Assembly: GCA_045612565.1 (NCBI GenBank)
Contig: JAZKZG010000045.1
Location: forward strand, 1-20,082
From: RGIG9041 sp045612565
GTDB lineage: Bacteria; Bacillota; Clostridia; Oscillospirales; QAKW01
DNA length: 20,082 nucleotides
Direction of reading: 5' to 3'
Part shown: piece after piece, positions 14,098 to 20,082 of the stretch
Position numbering within the stretch: position 1 is the first letter of the stretch
Layout of the letters: each line of letters begins with the position of its first letter
Program-made: the position numbers and the translations under genes
Notes under the pieces: generated by a model
What the model saw: only the letters and a program-made list of their open reading frames with translations
Database searches by the model: none
Told to the model about the DNA's origin: nothing

Positions 14098-14172
14098 GGT
14101 GATCCATCGGAGAATCGAACTCCGGACACCATGATTAAAAGTCATGTGCTCTGCCGGCTGAGCTAATGGATC
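14097..14172 (-). tRNA. tRNA-Lys, anticodon UUU
   Basis: A complete 76-nt cloverleaf on the minus strand. The acceptor stem is GATCCAT/ATGGATC, the D stem GCTC/GAGC, and the anticodon stem CATGA/TCATG with loop CTTTTAA (anticodon TTT). The variable loop has 5 nt, the T stem is CGGAG/CTCCG with loop TTCGATT, the discriminator is A, and the CCA is encoded. It decodes AAA and AAG. It has its own promoter and terminator and stands alone rather than in a tRNA cluster. Confidence 0.97.
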
Positions 14173-14185
14173 AAACAGCCTTTAT

Positions 14186-14214
14186 ATTCTAACAGGTGAT
14201 TTTACATTTGTCAA
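14186..14214 (-). promoter_or_regulatory. SigA promoter of tRNA-Lys
   Basis: On the minus strand, TTGACA (14209-14214), a 17-bp spacer and TAGAAT (14186-14191, five of six matches) place the start about 7 nt before the tRNA 5' end. Spacing and position fit a stable-RNA promoter. It is divergent from the plus-strand dGTPase-dnaG-rpoD operon. Confidence 0.85.
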
Positions 14215-14306
14215 CTGTTTTTTGAAAAAAATTTAACAAAATAAAAGTAATTTATTAAAGTTTGTCGTATATAGTAGTAGAAAGATATTTTTTGGAGGTG
14301 CAAATT

Positions 14307-15311
14307 TTGACCTACCGTAAATTGTTTGAAGACCGCGAAAAACAATTTTTATCCAAATATGCTAAATGTTCATGCGACAGTGTCGGACGAAAAATTGCCG
14401 AAACAGAATCGGACACACGCACCTGTTTTTGCCGCGACCGTGACCGTATAATACACTCAAAAGCGTTCAGACGGCTAAAACACAAAACACAGGTATTTTT
14501 GAGTCCGTCGGGCGATCATTACCGCACACGTCTTACCCACACGCTTGAAGTATCACAAATCTCACGTACAATTGCAAGATGTTTATTTTTAAATGAAGAC
14601 TTAACTGAGGCAATTGCACTCGGTCACGACCTCGGACACACCCCATTCGGCCATGCAGGTGAACGTGTGCTTAACGAAATTTGTCCGTTTCCTTTTAACC
14701 ATAATGAACAAAGTGTACGTGTTTGCGTAACACTTGAAAAAGAGGGACAGGGTCTCAATCTCACAGGCGAAGTGCTTGACGGCATACTTTGTCATACAGG
14801 ACCTAAACTTGCCGACACGCTCGAAGGACAAATTGTACGTCTTGCCGACAAAATTGCATACATCAACCACGATATTGACGATGCAATACGCGCCGGAATT
14901 TTAAAAGAAACCGACCTACCGGAAGAAGCAATTAAACTTTTAGGTGTTGGGCAGTCAACCCGAATCGATTCAATGGTACACGGCACCATTGACGCAAGTA
15001 AAGACAGTCCGATAATCAAAATGACCACCGAGGCACAGCGTGGCTTTGACCTTTTGCACGAATTTTTATTTTCTAATATATATTTTGGCTCAAAAGCAAA
15101 GGTCGAAGAGACAAAAGCGCAGGGCATAATTGAAATGCTCTATAAATATTTTACCGCAAATCCCAAAAAAATTCCTTCTGAATATAAATTAATACTAAAA
15201 AATGAAGGTGTTGAACGCGCCGCCTGTGATTATGTTTCGAGTATGACAGACGGTTTTGCAACCGACACATTTACAAAGTTATTTGTACCGAAAAGTTGGG
15301 ATAAAATATAA
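14307..15311 (+). CDS. dgt: HD-domain deoxyguanosine triphosphate triphosphohydrolase-like protein
   Basis: Predicted to hydrolyse dGTP or related dNTPs to the deoxynucleoside and triphosphate. I chose the TTG at 14307 (334 residues, MTYRKLFEDREKQFL) because GGAGG at 14294-14298 is 8 nt upstream and this start matches clostridial relatives. A TTG at 14262 in frame has no ribosome site. The metal-binding HD set is visible: H78 in HTLEV, H107-D108 in GHDLGHTPFGH, and D181 in ADKIAYINHDIDD. The conserved SKAFRRLKHKTQVF and GDHYRTRLTHT blocks are intact. It is first in an operon with dnaG (21 bp gap) and rpoD. The upstream promoter is unclear; TTGAAA at 14222-14227 is a candidate -35. Exact nucleotide preference cannot be read from the sequence. 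Confidence 0.93.
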   Translation: MTYRKLFEDREKQFLSKYAKCSCDSVGRKIAETESDTRTCFCRDRDRIIHSKAFRRLKHKTQVFLSPSGDHYRTRLTHTLEVSQISRTIARCLFLNEDLTEAIALGHDLGHTPFGHAGERVLNEICPFPFNHNEQSVRVCVTLEKEGQGLNLTGEVLDGILCHTGPKLADTLEGQIVRLADKIAYINHDIDDAIRAGILKETDLPEEAIKLLGVGQSTRIDSMVHGTIDASKDSPIIKMTTEAQRGFDLLHEFLFSNIYFGSKAKVEETKAQGIIEMLYKYFTANPKKIPSEYKLILKNEGVERAACDYVSSMTDGFATDTFTKLFVPKSWDKI

Positions 15312-15332
15312 TAAGAAAGAGAGAAAAAGAAT

Positions 15333-17081
15333 ATGGCATTTGACAGTTCGTTTATAAGCGAACTGAAGTTTCGATGTGCCGTTGACGAGGTAATCGGTTC
15401 ACACATAACGCTAAAACGCGCGGGTGGACGTTATCTTGCCTGTTGTCCGTTCCACAACGAAAAAACTCCGTCATTTACCGTTTTTCCCGATACCGCATCA
15501 TACTATTGCTTTGGTTGCGGTGCAGGTGGCGACGTTATAACGTTTACAATGAAGTATAAAAACCTTGATTATCGCGAGGCGGTGTACGAACTTGCCGACC
15601 GTGCGGGTCTCAAGGTGCCGGAGGACAGGCAGATATCAAACGAACAACGGAACAAACGAGAACGTTTGCTTGAAATGCACAAAATTGCCGCAAAGCATTT
15701 CTACAATAACCTTAAAGAAAAAAACAATCCTTGCATCGAATACATCAAATCGCGCGGACTCGACTCTGCATCGGTTACAAGGTACGGACTTGGGTATGCT
15801 AAAGACAGCTTTGACGATTTGAAAAATCTGCTGCTGTCACACAAGTTTTCACTTGCTGAAATGTATGCAGCGGGGCTTGTTGCAAAAAGCCAGAAAAACG
15901 GCAGTTATTATGACAAATTCCGCGACAGACTGATGTTCCCCGTTATTGACCTTCGGGGCAACGTTGTTGCTTTTTCGGGACGTGCACTAAAGCCCGAGGC
16001 AACCCCAAAATATATGAACTCGCCCGAAACCGACATTTATCACAAAGGCAATATCGTTTTTGGATTATCTGTTGCAAAAGACAAGTGCGAAGGCACGCTG
16101 ATTCTGTGCGAGGGTAACATCGACGTTGTAATGCTGTCGCAGGCAGGATTTAAAAATGCGGTAGCACCGCTCGGCACGGCGTTTACCGTTGAACAGGCGC
16201 GGATTATTGCAAAGTACGCTAAAACCGTCGTAATCGCCTTTGACAGCGATGCTGCCGGTCAGAAAGCCACCGCAAAGGCAATCGACTTTTTAAAGGCACA
16301 GGGCGTAAATGTGCGCGTTTTACAGATGAAAGGCGCAAAAGACCCCGATGAGTTTATCAAAAAGCACGGCAAAGAGCGATTTTCTTTATTGCTCAACCGC
16401 TCAAAAACTCCAACCGAATATCAATTGGACAAGCTGCTTGAAGGTTTTGACCTGGACGATACCGCACAACGTGTTGAGTTTTTATCAAAAGCATCAGACA
16501 TAATAGCCGCACTCGAATCACCCGTTGAACGCGAAATATATGCAAACGGTCTTTCTAAAACCACCGACGTTTCGGTTGAAGTGTTAAAGACGGATATCGA
16601 ACGCCGACGCAAAACAATGCTCACGCGGGAACGCAAAAAACAAATCGTTGCTGAAACGCAGACGCTAAATGGCACACGCGACAGCATAAACAGAGAGCGT
16701 TCGCAAAACCTTCTTGCCGCACGTGCAGAAGAAATGCTTATTGTACTGCTTGTCAAAAACCCCGAACTCATTGATTTTGTTATACAAAACATAACTGCCG
16801 ATGATTTTGTAACGGCATTTAACAAGCGTGTGTTTGAATTTTATATAAATGGATTCTCACAGGATAAAACCGCAAAAATGCTGTCACTTGAGGGATCGTT
16901 TGAAACGGAAGAAATATCCAAAATATCATTTATTTTAAACACCACAGTGCTGTCAGGCGACCCGAAAACACAGATGCTTGACTGCATAGGCACAATAAAA
17001 TCACAAAAAGACAAAAAAATCGATACGGGAATGTTAACACCCGAACAGCTTTCACAGCTTATAAAAAAGGAGAATGATTAG
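15333..17081 (+). CDS. dnaG: DNA primase
   Basis: A 582-residue primase that makes RNA primers at the replication fork. The N-terminal CHC2 zinc-binding domain has C38, H41, C59 and C62 (CPFHNEKTPSF then YYCFGCGAGGD). The catalytic Toprim domain shows CEGNIDVV with E260 and FDSDAAG with D304 and D306, plus PLGTAF between them. The C-terminal helical region, which would bind DnaB helicase, is typical in length but weakly conserved. The ATG at 15333 follows only a purine-rich stretch (AGAAAGAGAG) rather than a strong ribosome site. It lies 21 bp after the dGTPase gene, and its stop codon falls 1 bp before the chosen rpoD start, so translation of the two is probably coupled. Confidence 0.97.
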   Translation: MAFDSSFISELKFRCAVDEVIGSHITLKRAGGRYLACCPFHNEKTPSFTVFPDTASYYCFGCGAGGDVITFTMKYKNLDYREAVYELADRAGLKVPEDRQISNEQRNKRERLLEMHKIAAKHFYNNLKEKNNPCIEYIKSRGLDSASVTRYGLGYAKDSFDDLKNLLLSHKFSLAEMYAAGLVAKSQKNGSYYDKFRDRLMFPVIDLRGNVVAFSGRALKPEATPKYMNSPETDIYHKGNIVFGLSVAKDKCEGTLILCEGNIDVVMLSQAGFKNAVAPLGTAFTVEQARIIAKYAKTVVIAFDSDAAGQKATAKAIDFLKAQGVNVRVLQMKGAKDPDEFIKKHGKERFSLLLNRSKTPTEYQLDKLLEGFDLDDTAQRVEFLSKASDIIAALESPVEREIYANGLSKTTDVSVEVLKTDIERRRKTMLTRERKKQIVAETQTLNGTRDSINRERSQNLLAARAEEMLIVLLVKNPELIDFVIQNITADDFVTAFNKRVFEFYINGFSQDKTAKMLSLEGSFETEEISKISFILNTTVLSGDPKTQMLDCIGTIKSQKDKKIDTGMLTPEQLSQLIKKEND

Positions 17082-17082
17082 G

Positions 17083-18162
17083 ATGAATATTGAAAAGAAA
17101 AAGTTTTACCTTGACCTTGTTGAACTCGGTAAATCAAAAGGAACACTCAGCAACCGCGAAATTATGGATGCAATCGAGGAGGTAACCCTTGATGCAGAGC
17201 ATATGGAAAAACTCTATGATATGCTCGAAGAACAAGGCATCGAAATAATCGAAGACCTTATTGACGATATCGAATCGCTTGACCTCAGCAGCGTTGACAC
17301 AAGTGCTTATGCAAGTGATGACGGCAGTGAAATGATGATCGTTGACGACCCTGTTAAAGTGTACCTCAAAGAGATTGGTAAAGTTCCGCTTTTGTCGGCA
17401 AATGACGAAATTGAACTCGCAAAAAAGATGAAAGAAGGCAGTGAGTATGCCAAGGACAGACTTGCCGAAGCAAACCTCCGACTTGTTGTTTCGATTGCAA
17501 AGCGTTATGTAGGCCGCGGAATGCATTTTCTCGATCTTATTCAGGAAGGTAACCTTGGTCTTATAAAAGCTGTTGAAAAATTCGACTATGAAAAAGGTTA
17601 TAAATTCTCGACCTATGCAACATGGTGGATAAGACAGGCAATTACACGTGCAATTGCCGACCAGGCACGTACAATCCGTATCCCCGTGCATATGGTAGAA
17701 ACCATCAACCGCGTTATGCGTGTATCTCGTCAGTTGGTACAGGAACTCGGACGTGAACCCACAAGTGCTGAAATTGCAAAAGAACTCAATCAGCCCGAAG
17801 AAAAAATCCGCGAAATTTTAAAAATCGCACTCGACCCCGTATCACTCGAAACACCTATCGGTGAGGAAGACTCACACCTTGGTGACTTCATTCCCGATGA
17901 CGATATCCCCGCACCCGTTGAAGCAACCTCACATATAATGCTCAAAGAGCAACTTGCCGAGGTACTCGAAACATTAACCCCCCGTGAAGCAAAGGTTTTA
18001 CAGCTCCGCTTTGGTCTTATAGATGGCAGACAGCGCACCCTTGAGGAAGTAGGTCGTGAATTTAACGTTACACGTGAACGTATACGTCAGATCGAATCAA
18101 AAGCACTCCGCAAACTCCGCCACCCCTCGCGCAGCAAAAAATTAAAGGATTTCTTAGAATAA
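17083..18162 (+). CDS. rpoD: Primary RNA polymerase sigma factor (SigA/RpoD)
   Basis: A 359-residue housekeeping sigma factor. A short region 1.1 (about 1-60, ending in an acidic stretch) precedes region 1.2 (DDPVKVYLKEIG). Region 2 is complete, with RLVVSIAKRYVGRG, DLIQEGNLGL and KFSTYATWWIRQAITRAI. Region 3 includes GREPTSAEIAKEL. Region 4 ends in TLEEVGREFNVTRERIRQIE, the -35 recognition helix-turn-helix. I chose the ATG at 17083 because AAGGAG at 17067-17072 is 10 nt upstream. The ATG at 17074 would overlap the dnaG stop, but the ribosome site would be only 1 nt away. Third gene of the dgt-dnaG-rpoD operon. Consensus -35/-10 boxes elsewhere in this window fit this sigma factor. Confidence 0.98.
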   Translation: MNIEKKKFYLDLVELGKSKGTLSNREIMDAIEEVTLDAEHMEKLYDMLEEQGIEIIEDLIDDIESLDLSSVDTSAYASDDGSEMMIVDDPVKVYLKEIGKVPLLSANDEIELAKKMKEGSEYAKDRLAEANLRLVVSIAKRYVGRGMHFLDLIQEGNLGLIKAVEKFDYEKGYKFSTYATWWIRQAITRAIADQARTIRIPVHMVETINRVMRVSRQLVQELGREPTSAEIAKELNQPEEKIREILKIALDPVSLETPIGEEDSHLGDFIPDDDIPAPVEATSHIMLKEQLAEVLETLTPREAKVLQLRFGLIDGRQRTLEEVGREFNVTRERIRQIESKALRKLRHPSRSKKLKDFLE

Positions 18163-18167
18163 TACTA

Positions 18168-18195
18168 TTAAAAAAATAAAATTAAATTTTTTTAA
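18168..18195 (+). terminator. Possible weak terminator after rpoD
   Basis: An all-A/T inverted repeat (TTAAAAAAAT and ATTTTTTTAA, 8-nt loop) begins 6 nt after the rpoD stop codon. The stem lacks G-C pairs, so it would be weak. It may only partly separate the rpoD operon from the ECF sigma gene. Confidence 0.3.
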
Positions 18196-18200
18196 AAAAG

Positions 18201-18226
18201 TGAAACATTTTTGCTCCCTTATGTGT
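18201..18226 (+). promoter_or_regulatory. Candidate ECF-type promoter of the sigma/anti-sigma pair
   Basis: TGAAAC at 18201-18206 is identical to the -35 element of SigW/SigM-like ECF promoters. The region 15-17 bp further on (TGTGTTATAT) contains only a weak match to the expected CGTA/CGTC -10. It lies 50-55 bp before the start codon of the ECF gene, the right place for autoregulation. The -10 is not convincing, so an overlapping SigA promoter with TTATAT as -10 is also possible. Confidence 0.4.
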
Positions 18227-18255
18227 TATATATGTGAAGAATATGAGGGCCTCTT

Positions 18256-18801
18256 ATGAACAACGATATTATGGTTAACAATGCCGAATATCTTGTGGAA
18301 AAATACCTAAGCGAAATTATCCGTCTTGCGCTTGTTTATGTAAAGAATATGGACGATGCCGAGGATATTGCAAGTCAGGTATTTGTGATTTATCTGCACC
18401 GTAAACCCGAATTTAACGATGAACAACACGCAAAACGATGGTTTTCAAAGGTGACGGTAAACACCGCCAAAAATTACATACGCTCACGCAAGCCAACGTT
18501 AAACTACGACGAACTTGCAAATATTTTATCCACAGACGATATTGATTACGGCCATACTGAACAGGAAACGGCAGTGCTGAATGCGGTACTGCAACTTAAG
18601 AGCGCCTATCGTGAAGTAATACACCTGTATTATTACGAAAATTATGACACAAACGAAATCGCAAAGATACTTAACTTGCCGCCGCCAACCGTGCGTTCGC
18701 GACTCGCACGTGCAAGAGCGGCAATAGAAAAAGAACTGAAAGGAGAGAAATGTTTTGAAGGACTGCTACAACCGTGCAATGAACAAAATAACTGCATCTG
18801 A
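18256..18801 (+). CDS. ECF-family RNA polymerase sigma factor
   Basis: A 181-residue sigma-70 family protein with only regions 2 and 4. Region 2 includes DAEDIASQVFVIYL (about 34-47) and the KRWFSKVTVNTAKNYIRSRK helix. Region 4 (about 114-160) has YREVIHLYYYENYDTNEIAK and a recognition helix around PPPTVRSRLARARAAIEKEL. The ATG at 18256 has a modest ribosome site (GAGGG, 6 nt spacing). The gene overlaps the next by 47 bp, so the two are translationally coupled, as usual for ECF sigma/anti-sigma pairs. Targets cannot be read from this window. The C-terminal tail after the HTH (KGEKCFEGLLQPCNEQNNCI) is encoded in the overlap and may have no function of its own. Confidence 0.93.
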   Translation: MNNDIMVNNAEYLVEKYLSEIIRLALVYVKNMDDAEDIASQVFVIYLHRKPEFNDEQHAKRWFSKVTVNTAKNYIRSRKPTLNYDELANILSTDDIDYGHTEQETAVLNAVLQLKSAYREVIHLYYYENYDTNEIAKILNLPPPTVRSRLARARAAIEKELKGEKCFEGLLQPCNEQNNCI

Positions 18802-19435
18802 AGACTTTGAACAAAAAGTCAAAGAGCGCCTCATACGTGAGCAGGCACGCATCGATGCCACAAAAACAACTGCCGCGCCAAAATCCAGATTCAATATGCT
18901 TGTTGCTGCTTCAACTGCGGCGGTTATACTTTTGACTATTGTATTATCACAATTTTCAATATCGAAACTCACTGACAAAAACTCGATTTATCAGACCGAA
19001 TATGCAGATGTCGCTCAGACTTCCAATAAAGGCTACTCTACCTTTTCGGTTGCCGAGGATATGTCATACAGACTAACATCTGCCGAAAACACAATAAAAT
19101 ACCAATCAAACATATATTTCACGTTTGAAGGATTTGACGAATACGGCATTGACCTGCGTGAGAGTTGTATTGTATTCAATACCGCGCTTGACAAAAACTA
19201 TACACTTGCAAATTTCTTTTTTGACTATTACAACATAATTACTCAGCAGAATGGATACACTCTGATTGAAAACGGTATACTCGACTCGTTTTTTGGAATA
19301 AAGGACAACTCCAATCAGATGCTCAGCGTCTATGATGAGTTGCGCGGCGAGATTGTTGATCTTGATTCTGTTCGTATGGAAGAATACTGGGACCTTGAAG
19401 ATATAAGATTTACTGTTAAAGTATCAGAGTTATAA
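18755..19435 (+). CDS. Single-pass membrane protein, probable anti-sigma factor
   Basis: A 226-residue protein with a cytoplasmic N-terminus of about 46 residues, one membrane helix at about 47-68 (MLVAASTAAVILLTIVLSQF) and an external domain of about 155 residues. I chose the TTG at 18755 because AAGGAGAG lies 8-10 nt upstream, inside the ECF gene; the ATG at 18779 lacks one. The N-terminus (MKDCYNRAMNKITASEDFEQ) resembles short anti-sigma N-termini found beside clostridial ECF genes. The zinc-binding HxxxCxxC signature of ZAS anti-sigma factors is absent. The role rests on position, overlap and topology, not on a recognised domain. A strong terminator follows 3 nt after the stop. Confidence 0.8.
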   Translation: MKDCYNRAMNKITASEDFEQKVKERLIREQARIDATKTTAAPKSRFNMLVAASTAAVILLTIVLSQFSISKLTDKNSIYQTEYADVAQTSNKGYSTFSVAEDMSYRLTSAENTIKYQSNIYFTFEGFDEYGIDLRESCIVFNTALDKNYTLANFFFDYYNIITQQNGYTLIENGILDSFFGIKDNSNQMLSVYDELRGEIVDLDSVRMEEYWDLEDIRFTVKVSEL

Positions 19436-19438
19436 ATA

Positions 19439-19468
19439 AAAAACCTCGGTTTTAAAACCGAGGTTTTT
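19439..19468. terminator. Perfect bidirectional intrinsic terminator
   Basis: A 30-bp perfect palindrome with a G-C-rich core (ACCTCGG and its complement) flanked by A5 and T5 runs. It works on both strands. It ends the ECF/anti-sigma transcript from the left, and the nagA/DUF2500 transcript from the right, whose stop codon is at 19471-19473. Genes converge on it with 3 bp and 2 bp to spare. Confidence 0.93.
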
Positions 19469-19470
19469 AT

Positions 19471-19773
19471 TTATTCAAATTCGATTATTTTGTTGCCCTT
19501 GTATTTTAACACACCGCTTTCGCCAACTCTGTACCCACCGTATGTAAATGAAGAAACATAAAATCGTTTTCTCTTACCGTTTACTGAAAAAACAACAATG
19601 TAACTTGCCTGTTTTCCTGTCGGGGAATACTTTGAAGGTGTTTCAAACGTGTGTTTGTCAATAACAACCGCCTCTTCTGTTTTTACAGGCGCGAATATGC
19701 TTTTGACACTTCCAAAAAGACACACAATAGTTAAAAATGCAAAAAGTCCAAGTATTATATGAGCAAAAGTCAT
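19471..19773 (-). CDS. Small membrane-anchored DUF2500-like protein
   Basis: A 100-residue protein of unknown function. Residues about 4-26 are a hydrophobic membrane helix (IILGLFAFLTIVCLFGSV). The rest is a small beta-rich domain with EAVVIDKHTF, ASYIVVFSVNGKRKRFYVS, GYRVGESGVLKYKGNKIIEF. That order (VVxKR/H, VxFxxxGxxxxFxV, GxxVGExGxLxYKGxxxxxF) fits the DUF2500 family. The ATG at 19771-19773 is 3 bp after the nagA stop. Its weak ribosome site (AAGAG) lies in the nagA end, so translation likely depends on nagA. No link to amino-sugar metabolism is evident other than position. Confidence 0.8.
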   Translation of the reverse strand: MTFAHIILGLFAFLTIVCLFGSVKSIFAPVKTEEAVVIDKHTFETPSKYSPTGKQASYIVVFSVNGKRKRFYVSSFTYGGYRVGESGVLKYKGNKIIEFE

Positions 19774-19776
19774 AGT

Positions 19777-20082
19777 CTATACTCTTTTGCCACGTACAAA
19801 AACCATATTAATATTAAGATTTTTGTCGGTTACAACGAGGTCGGCGCGTTTTCCTAGCGCGATACTGCCGACAACATTTTCCATACCAATTACCTTTGCA
19901 GGTGCATATGATGCCGCATACATCGCATCTTCAAGCGGTATACCGAACGAAACCGTTCTTCTCATACATTCGAAAAGGTTTGTGGTTGAACCGGCGATTG
20001 TGCCACCCTCAAGTTTTGCAAGTCCGTCACAGATTGTAATTTTTTTACCCGCCGCATCGTAAAAACTCTCACCATCTTTGAG
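19777..20082 (-). CDS. nagA: N-acetylglucosamine-6-phosphate deacetylase, C-terminal part (cut by right edge)
   Basis: The last 101 residues of NagA, which converts GlcNAc-6-phosphate to glucosamine-6-phosphate and acetate in amino-sugar recycling. Visible conserved elements are LEGGTIAGSTTNLFECMRRT (the AGS loop), PLEDAMYAASYAPAKVIG, GSIALGKRADLVVTDKNLN and the closing VFVRGKRV, typical of amidohydrolase-family C-termini that pack on the small beta-sandwich. The metal-binding residues would be upstream, outside the window. The reading frame is open from the last base of the window with no internal damage. DUF2500 follows after 3 bp, so both form one operon read leftwards to the shared terminator. 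Confidence 0.92.
   Translation of the reverse strand, partial: LKDGESFYDAAGKKITICDGLAKLEGGTIAGSTTNLFECMRRTVSFGIPLEDAMYAASYAPAKVIGMENVVGSIALGKRADLVVTDKNLNINMVFVRGKRV

Noticed and set aside
14097..14172. tRNA-Lys as an integration (att) site for a mobile element including the giant gene
   Set aside because: No integrase, no repeated tRNA 3' end elsewhere in the window, and topB and the giant have independent, host-like signals.
14262..14306. Upstream TTG at 14262 as the dgt start
   Set aside because: No ribosome site precedes it, and the extra residues do not resemble the family. GGAGG at 14294-14298 points to the TTG at 14307.
17134..17691. A 185-codon minus-strand frame inside rpoD
   Set aside because: It lies antisense to conserved sigma regions 1.1-3 and lacks start signals; the codon periodicity belongs to rpoD.

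Overview
The window looks like a chromosomal segment of a low-to-moderate-GC Firmicute of the class Clostridia, plausibly a gut-type Oscillospirales/Ruminococcaceae relative. The reasons are a dGTPase-like gene, dnaG and rpoD lying together in one operon, clostridial-type RpoD and TopB proteins, TTG starts behind strong GGAGG-type ribosome sites, consensus SigA promoters and very AT-rich intergenic DNA. No phage, transposase, integrase or CRISPR signal is visible. The taxonomic statement is inference from protein style, not from a search.

Left part (1-11605, all minus strand): the start of an exported protein that runs off the left edge (1-220), and upstream of it one uninterrupted 11.2-kb gene (359-11605) for a secreted protein of 3748 residues, roughly 400 kDa. 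This giant has a Sec signal peptide, seven diverged right-handed beta-helix-like modules of about 415-470 residues in the order A-B-C-D-E-F-G, and a unique C-terminal region H. A and F form one subclass; B, C, D, E and G form the other. Ig/cadherin-like linkers of about 100 residues follow only B, C and F, with a possible fourth at the start of H. No cell-wall anchor is recognisable. A fully consensus SigA promoter (TTGACA, 17 bp, TATAAT) and a strong ribosome site stand in front of it, so high expression is likely. This is the most interesting object here.

Middle (11903-14172, minus strand): topB (type IA topoisomerase III) with its own terminator, preceded by tRNA-Lys(UUU) with its own promoter and terminator.

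Right part (14307-18162, plus strand): a macromolecular-synthesis operon of an HD-domain dNTP triphosphohydrolase (TTG start), dnaG primase and the primary sigma factor rpoD, with dnaG and rpoD nearly abutting. After 93 bp comes an overlapping pair, an ECF sigma factor and a single-pass membrane protein that is probably its anti-sigma factor (18256-19435), preceded by a TGAAAC ECF-type -35 element. A perfect bidirectional terminator (19439-19468) separates this pair from the converging minus-strand genes: a small DUF2500-like membrane protein and the C-terminal third or less of nagA, cut by the right edge.

Functionally, the right half is nucleotide-pool, replication-priming and transcription housekeeping plus an envelope-type sigma switch. 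The left half is an extracellular protein locus. Nothing in the sequence shows that the ECF system controls the giant; the giant's promoter is SigA type.
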